Source: JABDGV01 sp964577935 (GTDB lineage: Bacteria; Chlamydiota; Chlamydiia; Chlamydiales; FEN-1388). From it: 31,747 nucleotides of DNA. The position numbers and the translations under genes are program-made. The notes below the pieces were generated by a model that was not told the origin of the DNA, did not search any database, and saw only the letters and a list, made by a program, of their open reading frames with translations. Location: positions 1 to 31,747 of the forward strand of contig CAZOAJ010000020.1 in the NCBI GenBank assembly GCA_964577935.1, in the 5' to 3' direction. Positions 7,809-15,768 of this stretch are shown piece by piece (the stretch's first letter is position 1; each line of letters begins with the position of its first letter).

Positions 7809-9932
7809 ATGTCTTCACAAATAGATCAAATTCATTACAACGTATTTTATCAATTAGTTTCTATTTCAACAAAAATTGAGCGCTACAACCAAAGTGACTG
7901 CTCCGCATCTTTAGATGAAAATCTAAACTTTCAATCTTGTACGGCACATTCATTTTTACCATATCAGGCAGCGGAAAACGTCTCAAACCACGTACTTAAA
8001 GCATTCCCTTTTGACAATATCGCCAATAAAGCAATACTCACCCAACTTCGCAGCAAATTCAAAAATTTTGAGTACACACTCTCAAACATTCTCACCTATA
8101 TTAGAAAACATAATGCATTCGTTAGGGTGATAGGAGTCAATTCAAAAGTAGGTCGAAACACGAAGAGAGCGATCATATTGCTAAAAGCAGGACTTGCAGA
8201 AACTCGAAAATATCAAGAACTACAAGCACTCTTAGATGCTAAAAAAACAGATATAGCTAAACTTCATATACAGATTTTGGTAGCTCGAAAATTCGTTTTA
8301 TACCAGACTCAACCACTATACAAACAACTGGCAATGGAGAAAAAAGCCAAAGATGTCGCGAAAAGAGCTGGCTTATTTGAAATTGAACCTAAAAAACAGA
8401 ACATCGAGAGTTTTTGGGCCTATTTCCCTTTAGAGATCATGCCTTCCTGCAAAGAGTCGTATAGTCCTGCTCTATTAAAGCTTAATAAGGAATTGCAGCT
8501 CGCAACATCGACGTGGTATTCATCTTTAGGTGATAAAAATCGAGATATGCTTGTCAAGGCGTTAAATGAATGCACCTCATCAATCGAGCTATCTGGCAGA
8601 GACATTCAATTAGCTAAACAGATGGTTAATGCTCATTTTCTTCACGCGAATGCATTCGCTTTGTACGCTTCACAAGATATGAATACTCAAGTCACCTCGC
8701 TTATATCTCAATTTGAAAGAATAAGCTCTTATAGTAAAGCAGAGATTAGTTGCGATTATCTCAAATCACACGCCGTAAAAATGCTCCGCAATTTATTAAT
8801 ACTGTTTACTCTCTTCCCAAAAGCCACATCGGATTGCTTCAGCAAAGATTCTATAGGGAATATAACTCACCACATCGCCCAGGTTTGGCAATTCGTTGGA
8901 GGTTTTGATGAGAAAAAATTCAACGTTCTTGTCACGTCATTAAAATCTAAAAACTCCAAAAGCTATCAGATCAATTTTTTGGATCTTGCAAAAAGTTTTA
9001 GAGAATCTTTTCTTCAAAAATATTCCTTTCCGGATGTACTCAAGCATTTAGATAGATTTGCAAGTTTTGAGTTTGCAGCGATATCGAAAAAAGCTTTTTC
9101 ACTATTGCCACTAGCTACTCAAAACAGTCTCAATCAATCAGTGACCCTAGATCAGCATTTGAATGGGATCAGTGATATCTATGATGTATATTTAAAATCC
9201 GAAACCGAATTGAATGACACCTTTGACTTCACACCTGAATTCAAGAAACCAGCTCCTCAAATAAAGCTAATTGAAATCCCTATTGCAAGCCCAATTAAAT
9301 TTGAAGAAGCTGCTGCTGAGGATTCTCTAGCTGCACAATTTGGAGAAATGTCGTTAAAGGCCTCCGTTGAAGTTGAAATTGAAGAAATACCCTCTCTTTT
9401 TGTTAAAAATAATTTTTACTCAATAACATCTCCACGCGTTGCAAGATGGTTTCACCCGTTTGCTACCTCAATTTTTGAAACCGATGCAAGTTATGCAAAT
9501 CTCTCCAAGAATAGATATTTCGAAATGATTGTTCGCCACGCATTCTCAAAAGCCGTAGATAGATATGTGCAGACTCATTTTATTGAAATTCAATCGAAAA
9601 CAGCTGTTGGACCCTGTACGTTATTTATTGCTAAAGGGCTAATTCAAATCGATGATCAGGAGTTTGATGGTTTTTTCGAGTATGTGGTAACACCTGAAGG
9701 GGAGCTCATACACCGTTATTTTTCAGATCCAAAAGATACACGATCACATAGAAGAGCTGATGAACTCCTCGATAATTTCTTCTATGATGAGCTCCCTGAA
9801 GAACTTCAAGGAGAATGGAGTGTGGTTGGGCTCAAAGCCAAAGAGCAAGAAACAAAAGATTATGTCGTGATTTCAGAAGAGTTTACTGTCAACCAAATCA
9901 AGAAAAATATTTCAATTTACATACATAAATAA
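7809..9932 (+). CDS. Large protein of unknown function, paralogue B
   Basis: This 707-residue neighbour of paralogue A starts 53 bases after its stop and is probably co-transcribed with it. It has the same layout: a helical N-terminal body with a hydrophobic helix (~residues 330-345, LRNLLILFTLFPK), an acidic linker (~480-540, with EEAAAEDSLAAQF and VEVEIEEIP) and the conserved C-terminal domain. The N-terminal bodies of the two proteins match at roughly four residues in ten by eye, whereas the C-terminal ~140 residues differ at only a few positions near the end (for example KNISIYIHK against KNVSIYIDK). This mosaic indicates tandem duplication followed by recent sequence homogenisation of the 3' end. 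Function is unknown. The 3' end faces the small convergent gene at 9954. Confidence 0.75.
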   Translation: MSSQIDQIHYNVFYQLVSISTKIERYNQSDCSASLDENLNFQSCTAHSFLPYQAAENVSNHVLKAFPFDNIANKAILTQLRSKFKNFEYTLSNILTYIRKHNAFVRVIGVNSKVGRNTKRAIILLKAGLAETRKYQELQALLDAKKTDIAKLHIQILVARKFVLYQTQPLYKQLAMEKKAKDVAKRAGLFEIEPKKQNIESFWAYFPLEIMPSCKESYSPALLKLNKELQLATSTWYSSLGDKNRDMLVKALNECTSSIELSGRDIQLAKQMVNAHFLHANAFALYASQDMNTQVTSLISQFERISSYSKAEISCDYLKSHAVKMLRNLLILFTLFPKATSDCFSKDSIGNITHHIAQVWQFVGGFDEKKFNVLVTSLKSKNSKSYQINFLDLAKSFRESFLQKYSFPDVLKHLDRFASFEFAAISKKAFSLLPLATQNSLNQSVTLDQHLNGISDIYDVYLKSETELNDTFDFTPEFKKPAPQIKLIEIPIASPIKFEEAAAEDSLAAQFGEMSLKASVEVEIEEIPSLFVKNNFYSITSPRVARWFHPFATSIFETDASYANLSKNRYFEMIVRHAFSKAVDRYVQTHFIEIQSKTAVGPCTLFIAKGLIQIDDQEFDGFFEYVVTPEGELIHRYFSDPKDTRSHRRADELLDNFFYDELPEELQGEWSVVGLKAKEQETKDYVVISEEFTVNQIKKNISIYIHK
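9514..9871 (+). repeat. 358-bp identical block, copy 2 (in paralogue B)
   Basis: This is the partner of 7337-7694, offset by exactly 2177 bases. The first mismatch on the 3' side is C7695 against T9872, a silent change in an Ile codon. Confidence 0.92.
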
Positions 9933-9948
9933 TTACAATCGTCTGATG

Positions 9949-9972
9949 CCGCCTTAACGAGGTTCAAGGCGG
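9949..9972. terminator. Stem-loop between convergent genes
   Basis: CCGCCTT (9949-9955) pairs with AAGGCGG (9966-9972) around a 10-base loop. It spans the stop codon of the minus-strand gene and lies 17 bases past the stop of paralogue B, so it could end transcripts from both sides. There is no clear T-run on either strand. Confidence 0.45.
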
Positions 9973-10325
9973 TCTAACTCGACTTTACTGACTCGAGTCC
10001 CCTCTTTGCTTTCACGCATTATGGTTTCGATTCTATGAAATAGGCCGGCAAACTCCAACTGGTAAACACCAAGAGCTGTTTGAAAGTTTGGAGAATTTCG
10101 AATCATCTCAACGATTTTAAAAATGTTATGTTCTTCCTTGATCGACTTATGCTTTAAATTATTAGAAGTATCAAGGTCATCAGCAACCTGACGTAATGCC
10201 TTTAATGCTGTTTTGACCTCTTGTGGTTGCAGTGATCCTGTATTCTCAAAACGACTTGATAGTTTAATGAGTTCATCATGAGCCTGGTCCAAAGCTTCAC
10301 CGAGTTCAACTCTTCTGATATTCAT
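9954..10325 (-). CDS. Small helical protein of unknown function
   Basis: This 123-residue protein is predicted mostly helical and highly charged, with heptad-like stretches (GEALDQAHDELIKLSSRF and VKTALKALRQVADDLD). It has no signal peptide, membrane segment or known motif. A TGGAG ribosome-binding site sits 4 bases before the ATG, stronger than those of the flanking plus-strand genes, which supports expression. It lies convergent to paralogue B and divergent from the kinase at 10456. Size and helical character would suit a secretion chaperone or a coiled-coil partner, but nothing in the sequence proves it. Confidence 0.55.
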   Translation of the reverse strand: MNIRRVELGEALDQAHDELIKLSSRFENTGSLQPQEVKTALKALRQVADDLDTSNNLKHKSIKEEHNIFKIVEMIRNSPNFQTALGVYQLEFAGLFHRIETIMRESKEGTRVSKVELDRLEPR

Positions 10326-10400
10326 AACGACTCCAAAGATAATTGCTACAACAAGTAGCTATACCATCAATATGTATTAAGTCATAGACCTCGACGATTT

Positions 10401-10431
10401 TTGAAATAACAATATTCAAAAATGTTATAAT
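10401..10431 (+). promoter_or_regulatory. Candidate promoter of the tandem kinase operon
   Basis: TATAAT at 10426-10431 is preceded by TG at 10423-10424, which makes an extended -10 element. TTGAAA at 10401-10406 is a -35-like hexamer with a long 19-base spacer. The -10 element lies 24 bases upstream of the ATG at 10456. Confidence 0.5.
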
Positions 10432-10455
10432 GAATGAACTGATAAGAGCTCAATT

Positions 10456-11739
10456 ATGAGTTTCATAGAGCAGATTTCAAGTGGCCCTCTTAAATTCGGA
10501 GAGACACCTCCTCATGATGCTCTATCCCTGTCCTCACGTATGATGTTGAAAAGTGAGACAAATATCCCTCTGCGTGACGTTAAAGTAAGTATTTGGTCTT
10601 CAAATATCCTATCCAGGCCAGTGATTAATTTTATCTACTTTTTGTTCAAATCACTTATTAGTCCTAAATGGGAAAAGCACTCGATCGATAATAAAATCGT
10701 CTTTGTAAATAAGAAGAGCCTACGAACATCTGAGTCATTATCATTCCTAGAACAAACACTTGGCGTCCAAAGCAGCCATTTTGACATCACCAAAAAGACC
10801 GTTAAATCCCTGTTCAAAAAACAGTCCGCCATCTTTTTTGAGACTAACAAGACACACGTTCTCCTTCAAAAATCAATGGGTGGAAGAATCGAAATATTAA
10901 AAAAAATCGATGAGTTTGGGAAAGGTAGCTACAAAACGACTTCAAAAGTCCAGGATATAGCCACCAAAAAAGTATTTGCTTTAAGTGAAATACGGGCTGT
11001 AGATGATATTGAACGCCATACTCGAATTGTGGCTCGCACGTATGAAGAAATAAAGATCACTCAAGAAATCAGACACCTTACAGACGATCCAGGCATTATC
11101 AACATTCACACGATAGTACAAAAAGACGGAGCTGATAAAGAGCATACTACAGTCGCAATCCTTTCTGAAGCCTGTGAAGGCGGTATTCTTTCCTATACAA
11201 AACTAAAAGACAAACCTCTCAAGCAACGACTATCATTATTTCTTTCTGTTGTTAGAACCATGCATAACGTACATAAGGCTGGATTTGTACACAGGGACTT
11301 AAAACCAGATAATATCATGCTCACGAGCGACCAAGAAATCAGAATTATCGATTTCGGTTTTGCTTGCAAACTAGGCGAGTCAGTTCGTAAAGCCGGAACT
11401 CCTCAATATATCCCCCAAGAGATACTTATAAGTAAGAATACGACAGTTTCAGCCACAACAAAGCACGATGTTTGGTCGCTAGGCGTTATCCTCAATGAAC
11501 TGCTCACTGGAGAAAGTATATACAATGCAGCTGCTTCACAATTAAAGAAACAAACACCGGAACCCATCATCGCTCAAAAAATAGTCACTATGGTTGAAAG
11601 CAAATCATTTGGGAAAAAAATCAAACCAAAAGAACTACAAAATCTATTAAAGAGAATGCTAGAAATAGACCCCGAGAAGCGCATCTCGTTAGAAGAGGCT
11701 ATTCCAGTTCTAGAAAATATTTTAGAGTCCATGAAGTGA
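10456..11739 (+). CDS. Ser/Thr protein kinase, WNK-like active site (copy 2)
   Basis: This 427-residue kinase is very close to the one at 580 over its entire length, including the unknown N-terminal domain. Kinase motifs are GKGSYKTT (155-162), HRDLKPDN (279-286), DFG (299-301), PQE replacing APE (320-322), DVWSLG (338-343) and the DPEKRIS helix-I motif. At the beta-3 strand it reads FALSE (174-178), so neither the canonical Lys position nor its neighbour is lysine; the only lysine available for ATP phosphates is Lys160 in the glycine-rich loop. All other catalytic residues are present, so activity is expected if the loop lysine substitutes. The region between helices F and I is about 15-20 residues shorter than in copy 1. 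The gene is followed after 10 bases by the third kinase, so the two form an operon. Confidence 0.9.
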   Translation: MSFIEQISSGPLKFGETPPHDALSLSSRMMLKSETNIPLRDVKVSIWSSNILSRPVINFIYFLFKSLISPKWEKHSIDNKIVFVNKKSLRTSESLSFLEQTLGVQSSHFDITKKTVKSLFKKQSAIFFETNKTHVLLQKSMGGRIEILKKIDEFGKGSYKTTSKVQDIATKKVFALSEIRAVDDIERHTRIVARTYEEIKITQEIRHLTDDPGIINIHTIVQKDGADKEHTTVAILSEACEGGILSYTKLKDKPLKQRLSLFLSVVRTMHNVHKAGFVHRDLKPDNIMLTSDQEIRIIDFGFACKLGESVRKAGTPQYIPQEILISKNTTVSATTKHDVWSLGVILNELLTGESIYNAAASQLKKQTPEPIIAQKIVTMVESKSFGKKIKPKELQNLLKRMLEIDPEKRISLEEAIPVLENILESMK

Positions 11740-11749
11740 GATTTCTATT

Positions 11750-13042
11750 ATGAGCAATATTCAACCTCAATCAACCTATACATTCGATGGCGCGCCGCCA
11801 AAAACTACCCATGGAATCACCTCTAGGATGACCCTAGTCGATCAAGCTGGAAATAAGCTCCACGAAGTGAAGGTAAGTGTCTGGTCAAACAAAGGGATCA
11901 TTAGCTCGACTATTGCACTCATCTTCTCTTTGGTTAAATCTAAATGGGAAAGGCATGAGATTGGAGATAAGATTGTATTTGTAAACAAAATGAGTATAAG
12001 AAATTCGGAGGTTTTGACTGACTCATTAAAAGGTTTTAATCCAGATCCAGAATCAATAAAATCAATAAAATCCACTCTAGACAAAACTCGAAATATTTTA
12101 ATTAATAAATATGATGATCAATTTCTGATGCAAAAATCGAAGGGAATGGTCCAAGTTTCACAAAAAATCGATGAGTCAGTTAAACATGAATTTTTTATAC
12201 AAAAGACTTCGAAAGGAATAACCCAAGTTCTACAAAAAATCGACACCTTTGGAGAGGGATCATTTAAAACGACTTCTAAGGTTCAAGATTGCGCTACTAA
12301 AAAGTTATATGCTCTTGGGAAACTGAACATTAAAAATAACTTTGAGCACTCTCAAAATGTTCAAATGACCAGGGATGAAGCAAAAATCACACAACAAATT
12401 AGAAAAGGTACCGGGGATGATCCTGGAATCATTAATGTTCATCAAGTAGTTACTCTCAAAGGCACAGTTGGAGTTCTATCAGAGCCGTGTGAAGGAGGCG
12501 AATTTACTATAAGTAATTTGAAATCTAAAACACGAAAGAAACGAATTGAGTTATTTCTTTCAATAGTTAAGACAATGGAGAAAGTACATAAAGCCGGATT
12601 TGTTCACAGAGACTTAAAGCCTGCGAATATTATGTTGACAAAGGAAGGTCAACCTCGCCTTATCGATTTTGGATTTGCTGCTCGGATGAGAGAAAATGTT
12701 CCAATTGCAGGGACTCCAATCTACGTACCTCCGGAGATTTTCAAAGTTATGCAGGAAGATAAAAGTTATATCGAGGCCACATCACATCATGATGTTTGGT
12801 CATTAGGAATGATCTTATTAGAATTAACCTCGGAGAGAGATATTGACGCTTCGTATGGATCGATGGCAGGCTACGAGGTTGCTCAGGCCAAAATTGATGG
12901 ATTAAAAACGAAATGTTTAAAGAGCTTGACTCCTCAAGAGCTCAAAGATGTCTTGGCTTGTATGCTCGAGAAGGATCCAAGGAAGCGTATTTCTTTAGAC
13001 AAAGCAGTATCTTTTCTTGAGGCAGCTCTTCTCAAAATGTAA
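11750..13042 (+). CDS. Ser/Thr protein kinase, WNK-like active site (copy 3)
   Basis: This 430-residue kinase is more diverged than copies 1 and 2 but has the same N-terminal domain motifs (SRMTL, VKVSVWS, KWERH, DKIVFVNK). The kinase core has GEGSFKTT (168-175), HRDLKPAN (286-293; Ala for Asp before the Asn), DFG (306-308), PPE (327-329), HDVWSLG and DPRKRIS. The beta-3 strand reads YALGK (187-191) with Gly190 at the usual Lys position, and Lys173 sits in the glycine-rich loop. Just before that loop, residues 124-143 are repeated as 147-166, a duplication not found in the other copies. It starts 10 bases after copy 2. A hairpin at 13056-13083 follows. The protein lacks a signal peptide; a host target is inferred from family and context. 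Confidence 0.9.
   Translation: MSNIQPQSTYTFDGAPPKTTHGITSRMTLVDQAGNKLHEVKVSVWSNKGIISSTIALIFSLVKSKWERHEIGDKIVFVNKMSIRNSEVLTDSLKGFNPDPESIKSIKSTLDKTRNILINKYDDQFLMQKSKGMVQVSQKIDESVKHEFFIQKTSKGITQVLQKIDTFGEGSFKTTSKVQDCATKKLYALGKLNIKNNFEHSQNVQMTRDEAKITQQIRKGTGDDPGIINVHQVVTLKGTVGVLSEPCEGGEFTISNLKSKTRKKRIELFLSIVKTMEKVHKAGFVHRDLKPANIMLTKEGQPRLIDFGFAARMRENVPIAGTPIYVPPEIFKVMQEDKSYIEATSHHDVWSLGMILLELTSERDIDASYGSMAGYEVAQAKIDGLKTKCLKSLTPQELKDVLACMLEKDPRKRISLDKAVSFLEAALLKM
12119..12247 (+). repeat. Internal tandem duplication just before the kinase 3 glycine loop
   Basis: Two diverged units encode QFLMQKS-KGMVQVSQKID and EFFIQKTSKGITQVLQKID (residues 124-143 and 147-166). They are separated by about three residues and differ by one codon in length. 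Kinases 1 and 2 have a single equivalent (LLQKS...I-L-KK), so the duplication is specific to this copy. Confidence 0.75.
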
Positions 13043-13055
13043 ACTGAAAATATAA

Positions 13056-13083
13056 TTGGCCTACTCTTGATAAAGCAGGCCAA
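13056..13083. terminator. Bidirectional terminator candidate between kinase 3 and leuS
   Basis: TTGGCCT (13056-13062) pairs perfectly with AGGCCAA (13077-13083) around a 14-base loop. It lies between two convergent stop codons. Read on the minus strand it is followed by a T-rich tract, so it suits leuS best. Confidence 0.55.
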
Positions 13084-13096
13084 AATAACTAGAAAC

Positions 13097-15634
13097 CTAA
13101 ACGACGAAATTCAAGATTTTATTTGGCACGAAAATGGTCTTACGAACCTCTTTCCCATCCAAAAATCTTTGAACGTTGGGATGATCTAGAGCAATAGAGA
13201 CTATCTCCGCTTCTTCCTTATCCTTCGGAAGGTCAACTCGTCCTCTCAACTTTCCATTCACTTGAATGACATATGTAACAACGTCATCCACCAAGAATTT
13301 TGGATCAGCAACAGGGAATTCTGAATACGATATCGATTCAGATTCGCCTAGTTTACTCCAAAGCTCTTCTGCCACGTGAGGAGAAATTGGAGCAAGCACT
13401 TGAGCAAGCTTTTTCAAAGCACTTCTTGGGTATGTCTCAAATTTCGAAAACTCATTTACAAACTCCATCATCTTCGCAATGACCGTATTGAATTGAAGCA
13501 GCTCAAAGTCGTGTCTTGCTTTGTCAACAAGTCTATGGATGAGCTTTTCCGATTCGGCAAAGTCTGTATCTGAGACTTTTGGAGAAACAACTAGATCATA
13601 CGCACGTGAAATAAATCGTTTGCAGGCAGCCACCGCATCGGTATTCCAAATCTTCTCTTTTTCAAGAGGTCCCATGAACATCTCATACATTCTCAATGCA
13701 TCGGCACCATACTCTTGAATAATCTCATCAGGACTAATCCCGTTGAGTTTAGACTTCGACATCTTTTCAACTTGAGATTTGAGCTTCTCGCCAGTCGTTT
13801 TATGGAAATACTCGCCATTTTTCTCGATTGTATCTTCTGGAGTAACATATGCATTGCTGCTGTTTTTGAAGGATCGAGCAACAATTAACCCCTGATTCCG
13901 CAAGGAATGAAAAGGCTCTGGATGACATACAAGACCGCTATCATAAAGAACTTTATGCCAAAAACGTGAATAGAGGAGGTGTAAGACCGCATGTTCTACT
14001 CCCCCAATATAGAGGTCGACAGGCATCCAGTACGCTTCATTTTTCTTTGACCAAGCCTCTTCTTGATTGTGCGGATCGCAAAAGCGTAAATAGTACCAGC
14101 AGGATCCTGCCCATTGCGGCATGGTGTTAGTTTCACGTTTTGCTGGCTTTCCAGTCACCGGATCGATGATATCCACCCAGCTTGGCACCTTGCTGAGCGG
14201 ACTTTGTCCATCGCCTGATGGTTTGAAATCAACAAGTTTTGGAGGAAGCAGCGGGAGCTCATCTATCCCAAGAAGCCGCTTTGAACCATCCTCGAAATGA
14301 AGTATCGGTATTGGCTCCCCCCAAAACCGTTGTCTTGAGAATAGCCAGTCGCGAAGCTTATACTGAACTGAACGAGATCCGTTACCGGTCTCTTCAAGCC
14401 AAACAACACCTTTTTCACGAGCTTCGTTTGAAGAAAGACCGTTAAATGAGAGCGTGTCTGAAGAGCTGTTTACAATTATCCCATCCTCTTCGATGAGATT
14501 CTTCTGTTCCTCGTCATCAGTTATCGAGCGTCCAATAGGCTCTAAAACTCGAATAATCTCAATTCCATAGGTATGAGCAAACTCATTATCACGAGGACAA
14601 TGACCTGGAACGCCCTGTACTGCACCGGTCCCGTAGGTAGACAGGACGTAGTCAGCAATCCAAATCGGAATTCTTTTGCCAGTTGCTGGATGAATACAGA
14701 ACGCGCCTGTCGGAACGCCGCTCTTTGTTTTGGCAATCTCTGTTCTCTCTAAATCGCTCTTCTTCGTAGCTTCTTGAATATACTTTTGAACGCTCTCACG
14801 ATTTTCATCTGTAGTGATCGCAGACACAAGAGGATGTTCAGGTGCAAGTACAATAAAGGTAATACCAAAGAATGTATCAAGGCATGTGGTGTAGGTTTCA
14901 ATGACGTGTGCTGTGTTTTCTACTTGAAATTTGACACGCGCGCCTTCGCTTTTCCCAATCCAATTTATCTGCAAATTCTTAATTGATTCAGGCCAGTCAA
15001 CAAGATCTAAATCAGAAACAAGCCGGTCTGCATACGCGGTGATTTTTAAAATCCACTGACGAAGAGGAAGCCGAACAACTTCGTAGCCTCCCTCTTTAGA
15101 GCGACCGTTATCTACCTCTTCATTGGCCAAAACGGTCCCGAGAGTTGGGCAGTAATTTACTGGAATCTCAGCTTCATAAGCCAAACCCTTCTCGTATAAC
15201 CTAGAGAAAATCCATTGAGTCCATTTATAATAATCTGCATCTGTTGTTGCAAATTCACGATCCCAATCGTAGCTAAATCCGAGTGACTTTAACTGTCTTC
15301 TAAAGTTATCGATGTTTTCTTTTGTTGTGACTTCCGGGTGCGTACCGGTTCTAATTGCATACTGCTCTGCTGGCAAACCAAAACTATCCCACCCCATAGG
15401 ATGAAGAACACTAAATCCACACATCCGCTTAAAGCGAGCCATGATATCAGTAGCTGTATATCCTTCCACATGCCCTACATGTAGACCTGCACCTGATGGA
15501 TAGGGAAACATATCGAGCACATAGTACTTTGGCTTAGAAGTGTCTTCTGTGGATTTAAACGTTTTCTTTTCATCCCAAAATTTCTGCCACTTTTGTTCTA
15601 CTTCCCTATGGTCATATCGAGGTTGAGGAGTCAT
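13097..15634 (-). CDS. leuS: Leucyl-tRNA synthetase
   Basis: This 845-residue class Ia synthetase charges tRNA-Leu in the cytoplasm. The Rossmann-fold signature HVGH is at 52-55 in PYPSGAGLHVGHVEGYT, and KMSKS is at 624-628. The CP1 editing insertion (~225-420) is present, but two signatures normally near invariant are altered. TTRPDT reads TTCLDT at 249-254, and the HD-x-RD motif reads HCPRD at 345-349; the second Asp, which normally holds the substrate amino group, is kept as Asp349. The zinc-region fold (NYCPTLGTVLANEEV), the WIGKSEGA segment and the C-terminal anticodon-binding and extension domains all match full-length bacterial LeuRS. The start is the first ATG and directly precedes the conserved YDHREVEQKWQ region. 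No clear Shine-Dalgarno sequence is visible. Confidence 0.97.
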   Translation of the reverse strand: MTPQPRYDHREVEQKWQKFWDEKKTFKSTEDTSKPKYYVLDMFPYPSGAGLHVGHVEGYTATDIMARFKRMCGFSVLHPMGWDSFGLPAEQYAIRTGTHPEVTTKENIDNFRRQLKSLGFSYDWDREFATTDADYYKWTQWIFSRLYEKGLAYEAEIPVNYCPTLGTVLANEEVDNGRSKEGGYEVVRLPLRQWILKITAYADRLVSDLDLVDWPESIKNLQINWIGKSEGARVKFQVENTAHVIETYTTCLDTFFGITFIVLAPEHPLVSAITTDENRESVQKYIQEATKKSDLERTEIAKTKSGVPTGAFCIHPATGKRIPIWIADYVLSTYGTGAVQGVPGHCPRDNEFAHTYGIEIIRVLEPIGRSITDDEEQKNLIEEDGIIVNSSSDTLSFNGLSSNEAREKGVVWLEETGNGSRSVQYKLRDWLFSRQRFWGEPIPILHFEDGSKRLLGIDELPLLPPKLVDFKPSGDGQSPLSKVPSWVDIIDPVTGKPAKRETNTMPQWAGSCWYYLRFCDPHNQEEAWSKKNEAYWMPVDLYIGGVEHAVLHLLYSRFWHKVLYDSGLVCHPEPFHSLRNQGLIVARSFKNSSNAYVTPEDTIEKNGEYFHKTTGEKLKSQVEKMSKSKLNGISPDEIIQEYGADALRMYEMFMGPLEKEKIWNTDAVAACKRFISRAYDLVVSPKVSDTDFAESEKLIHRLVDKARHDFELLQFNTVIAKMMEFVNEFSKFETYPRSALKKLAQVLAPISPHVAEELWSKLGESESISYSEFPVADPKFLVDDVVTYVIQVNGKLRGRVDLPKDKEEAEIVSIALDHPNVQRFLDGKEVRKTIFVPNKILNFVV

Positions 15635-15711
15635 TGATTAACACCAGTTTAGTTTTCGAGCATGATAGCACTTTCGCAAGTTTTGGAGGGATAGTTTCCA
15701 GTACCTGGATT

Positions 15712-15741
15712 TTGACAAGAATCAATAAAGTATAATAAAAT
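15712..15741 (+). promoter_or_regulatory. Candidate promoter of the TraB/EreA-like gene
   Basis: TTGACA at 15712-15717 is a perfect -35 hexamer. TAAAAT at 15736-15741 follows with an 18-base spacer. An overlapping TATAAT at 15731-15736 would leave only 13 bases. The -10 element ends 27 bases before the ATG. Confidence 0.55.
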
Positions 15742-15768
15742 AGTTTAAATTTAATTTTAAGATGTATT

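Noticed and set aside
7337..9871. Insertion sequence or phage recombination site behind the identical blocks
   Set aside because: The block is wholly coding and in frame in both genes, has no terminal inverted repeats or target duplication, and no transposase or integrase is near.
12989..13096. A small gene between kinase 3 and leuS
   Set aside because: The 54 bases between the two stops hold only a stem-loop, and no start codon with a usable frame is present.
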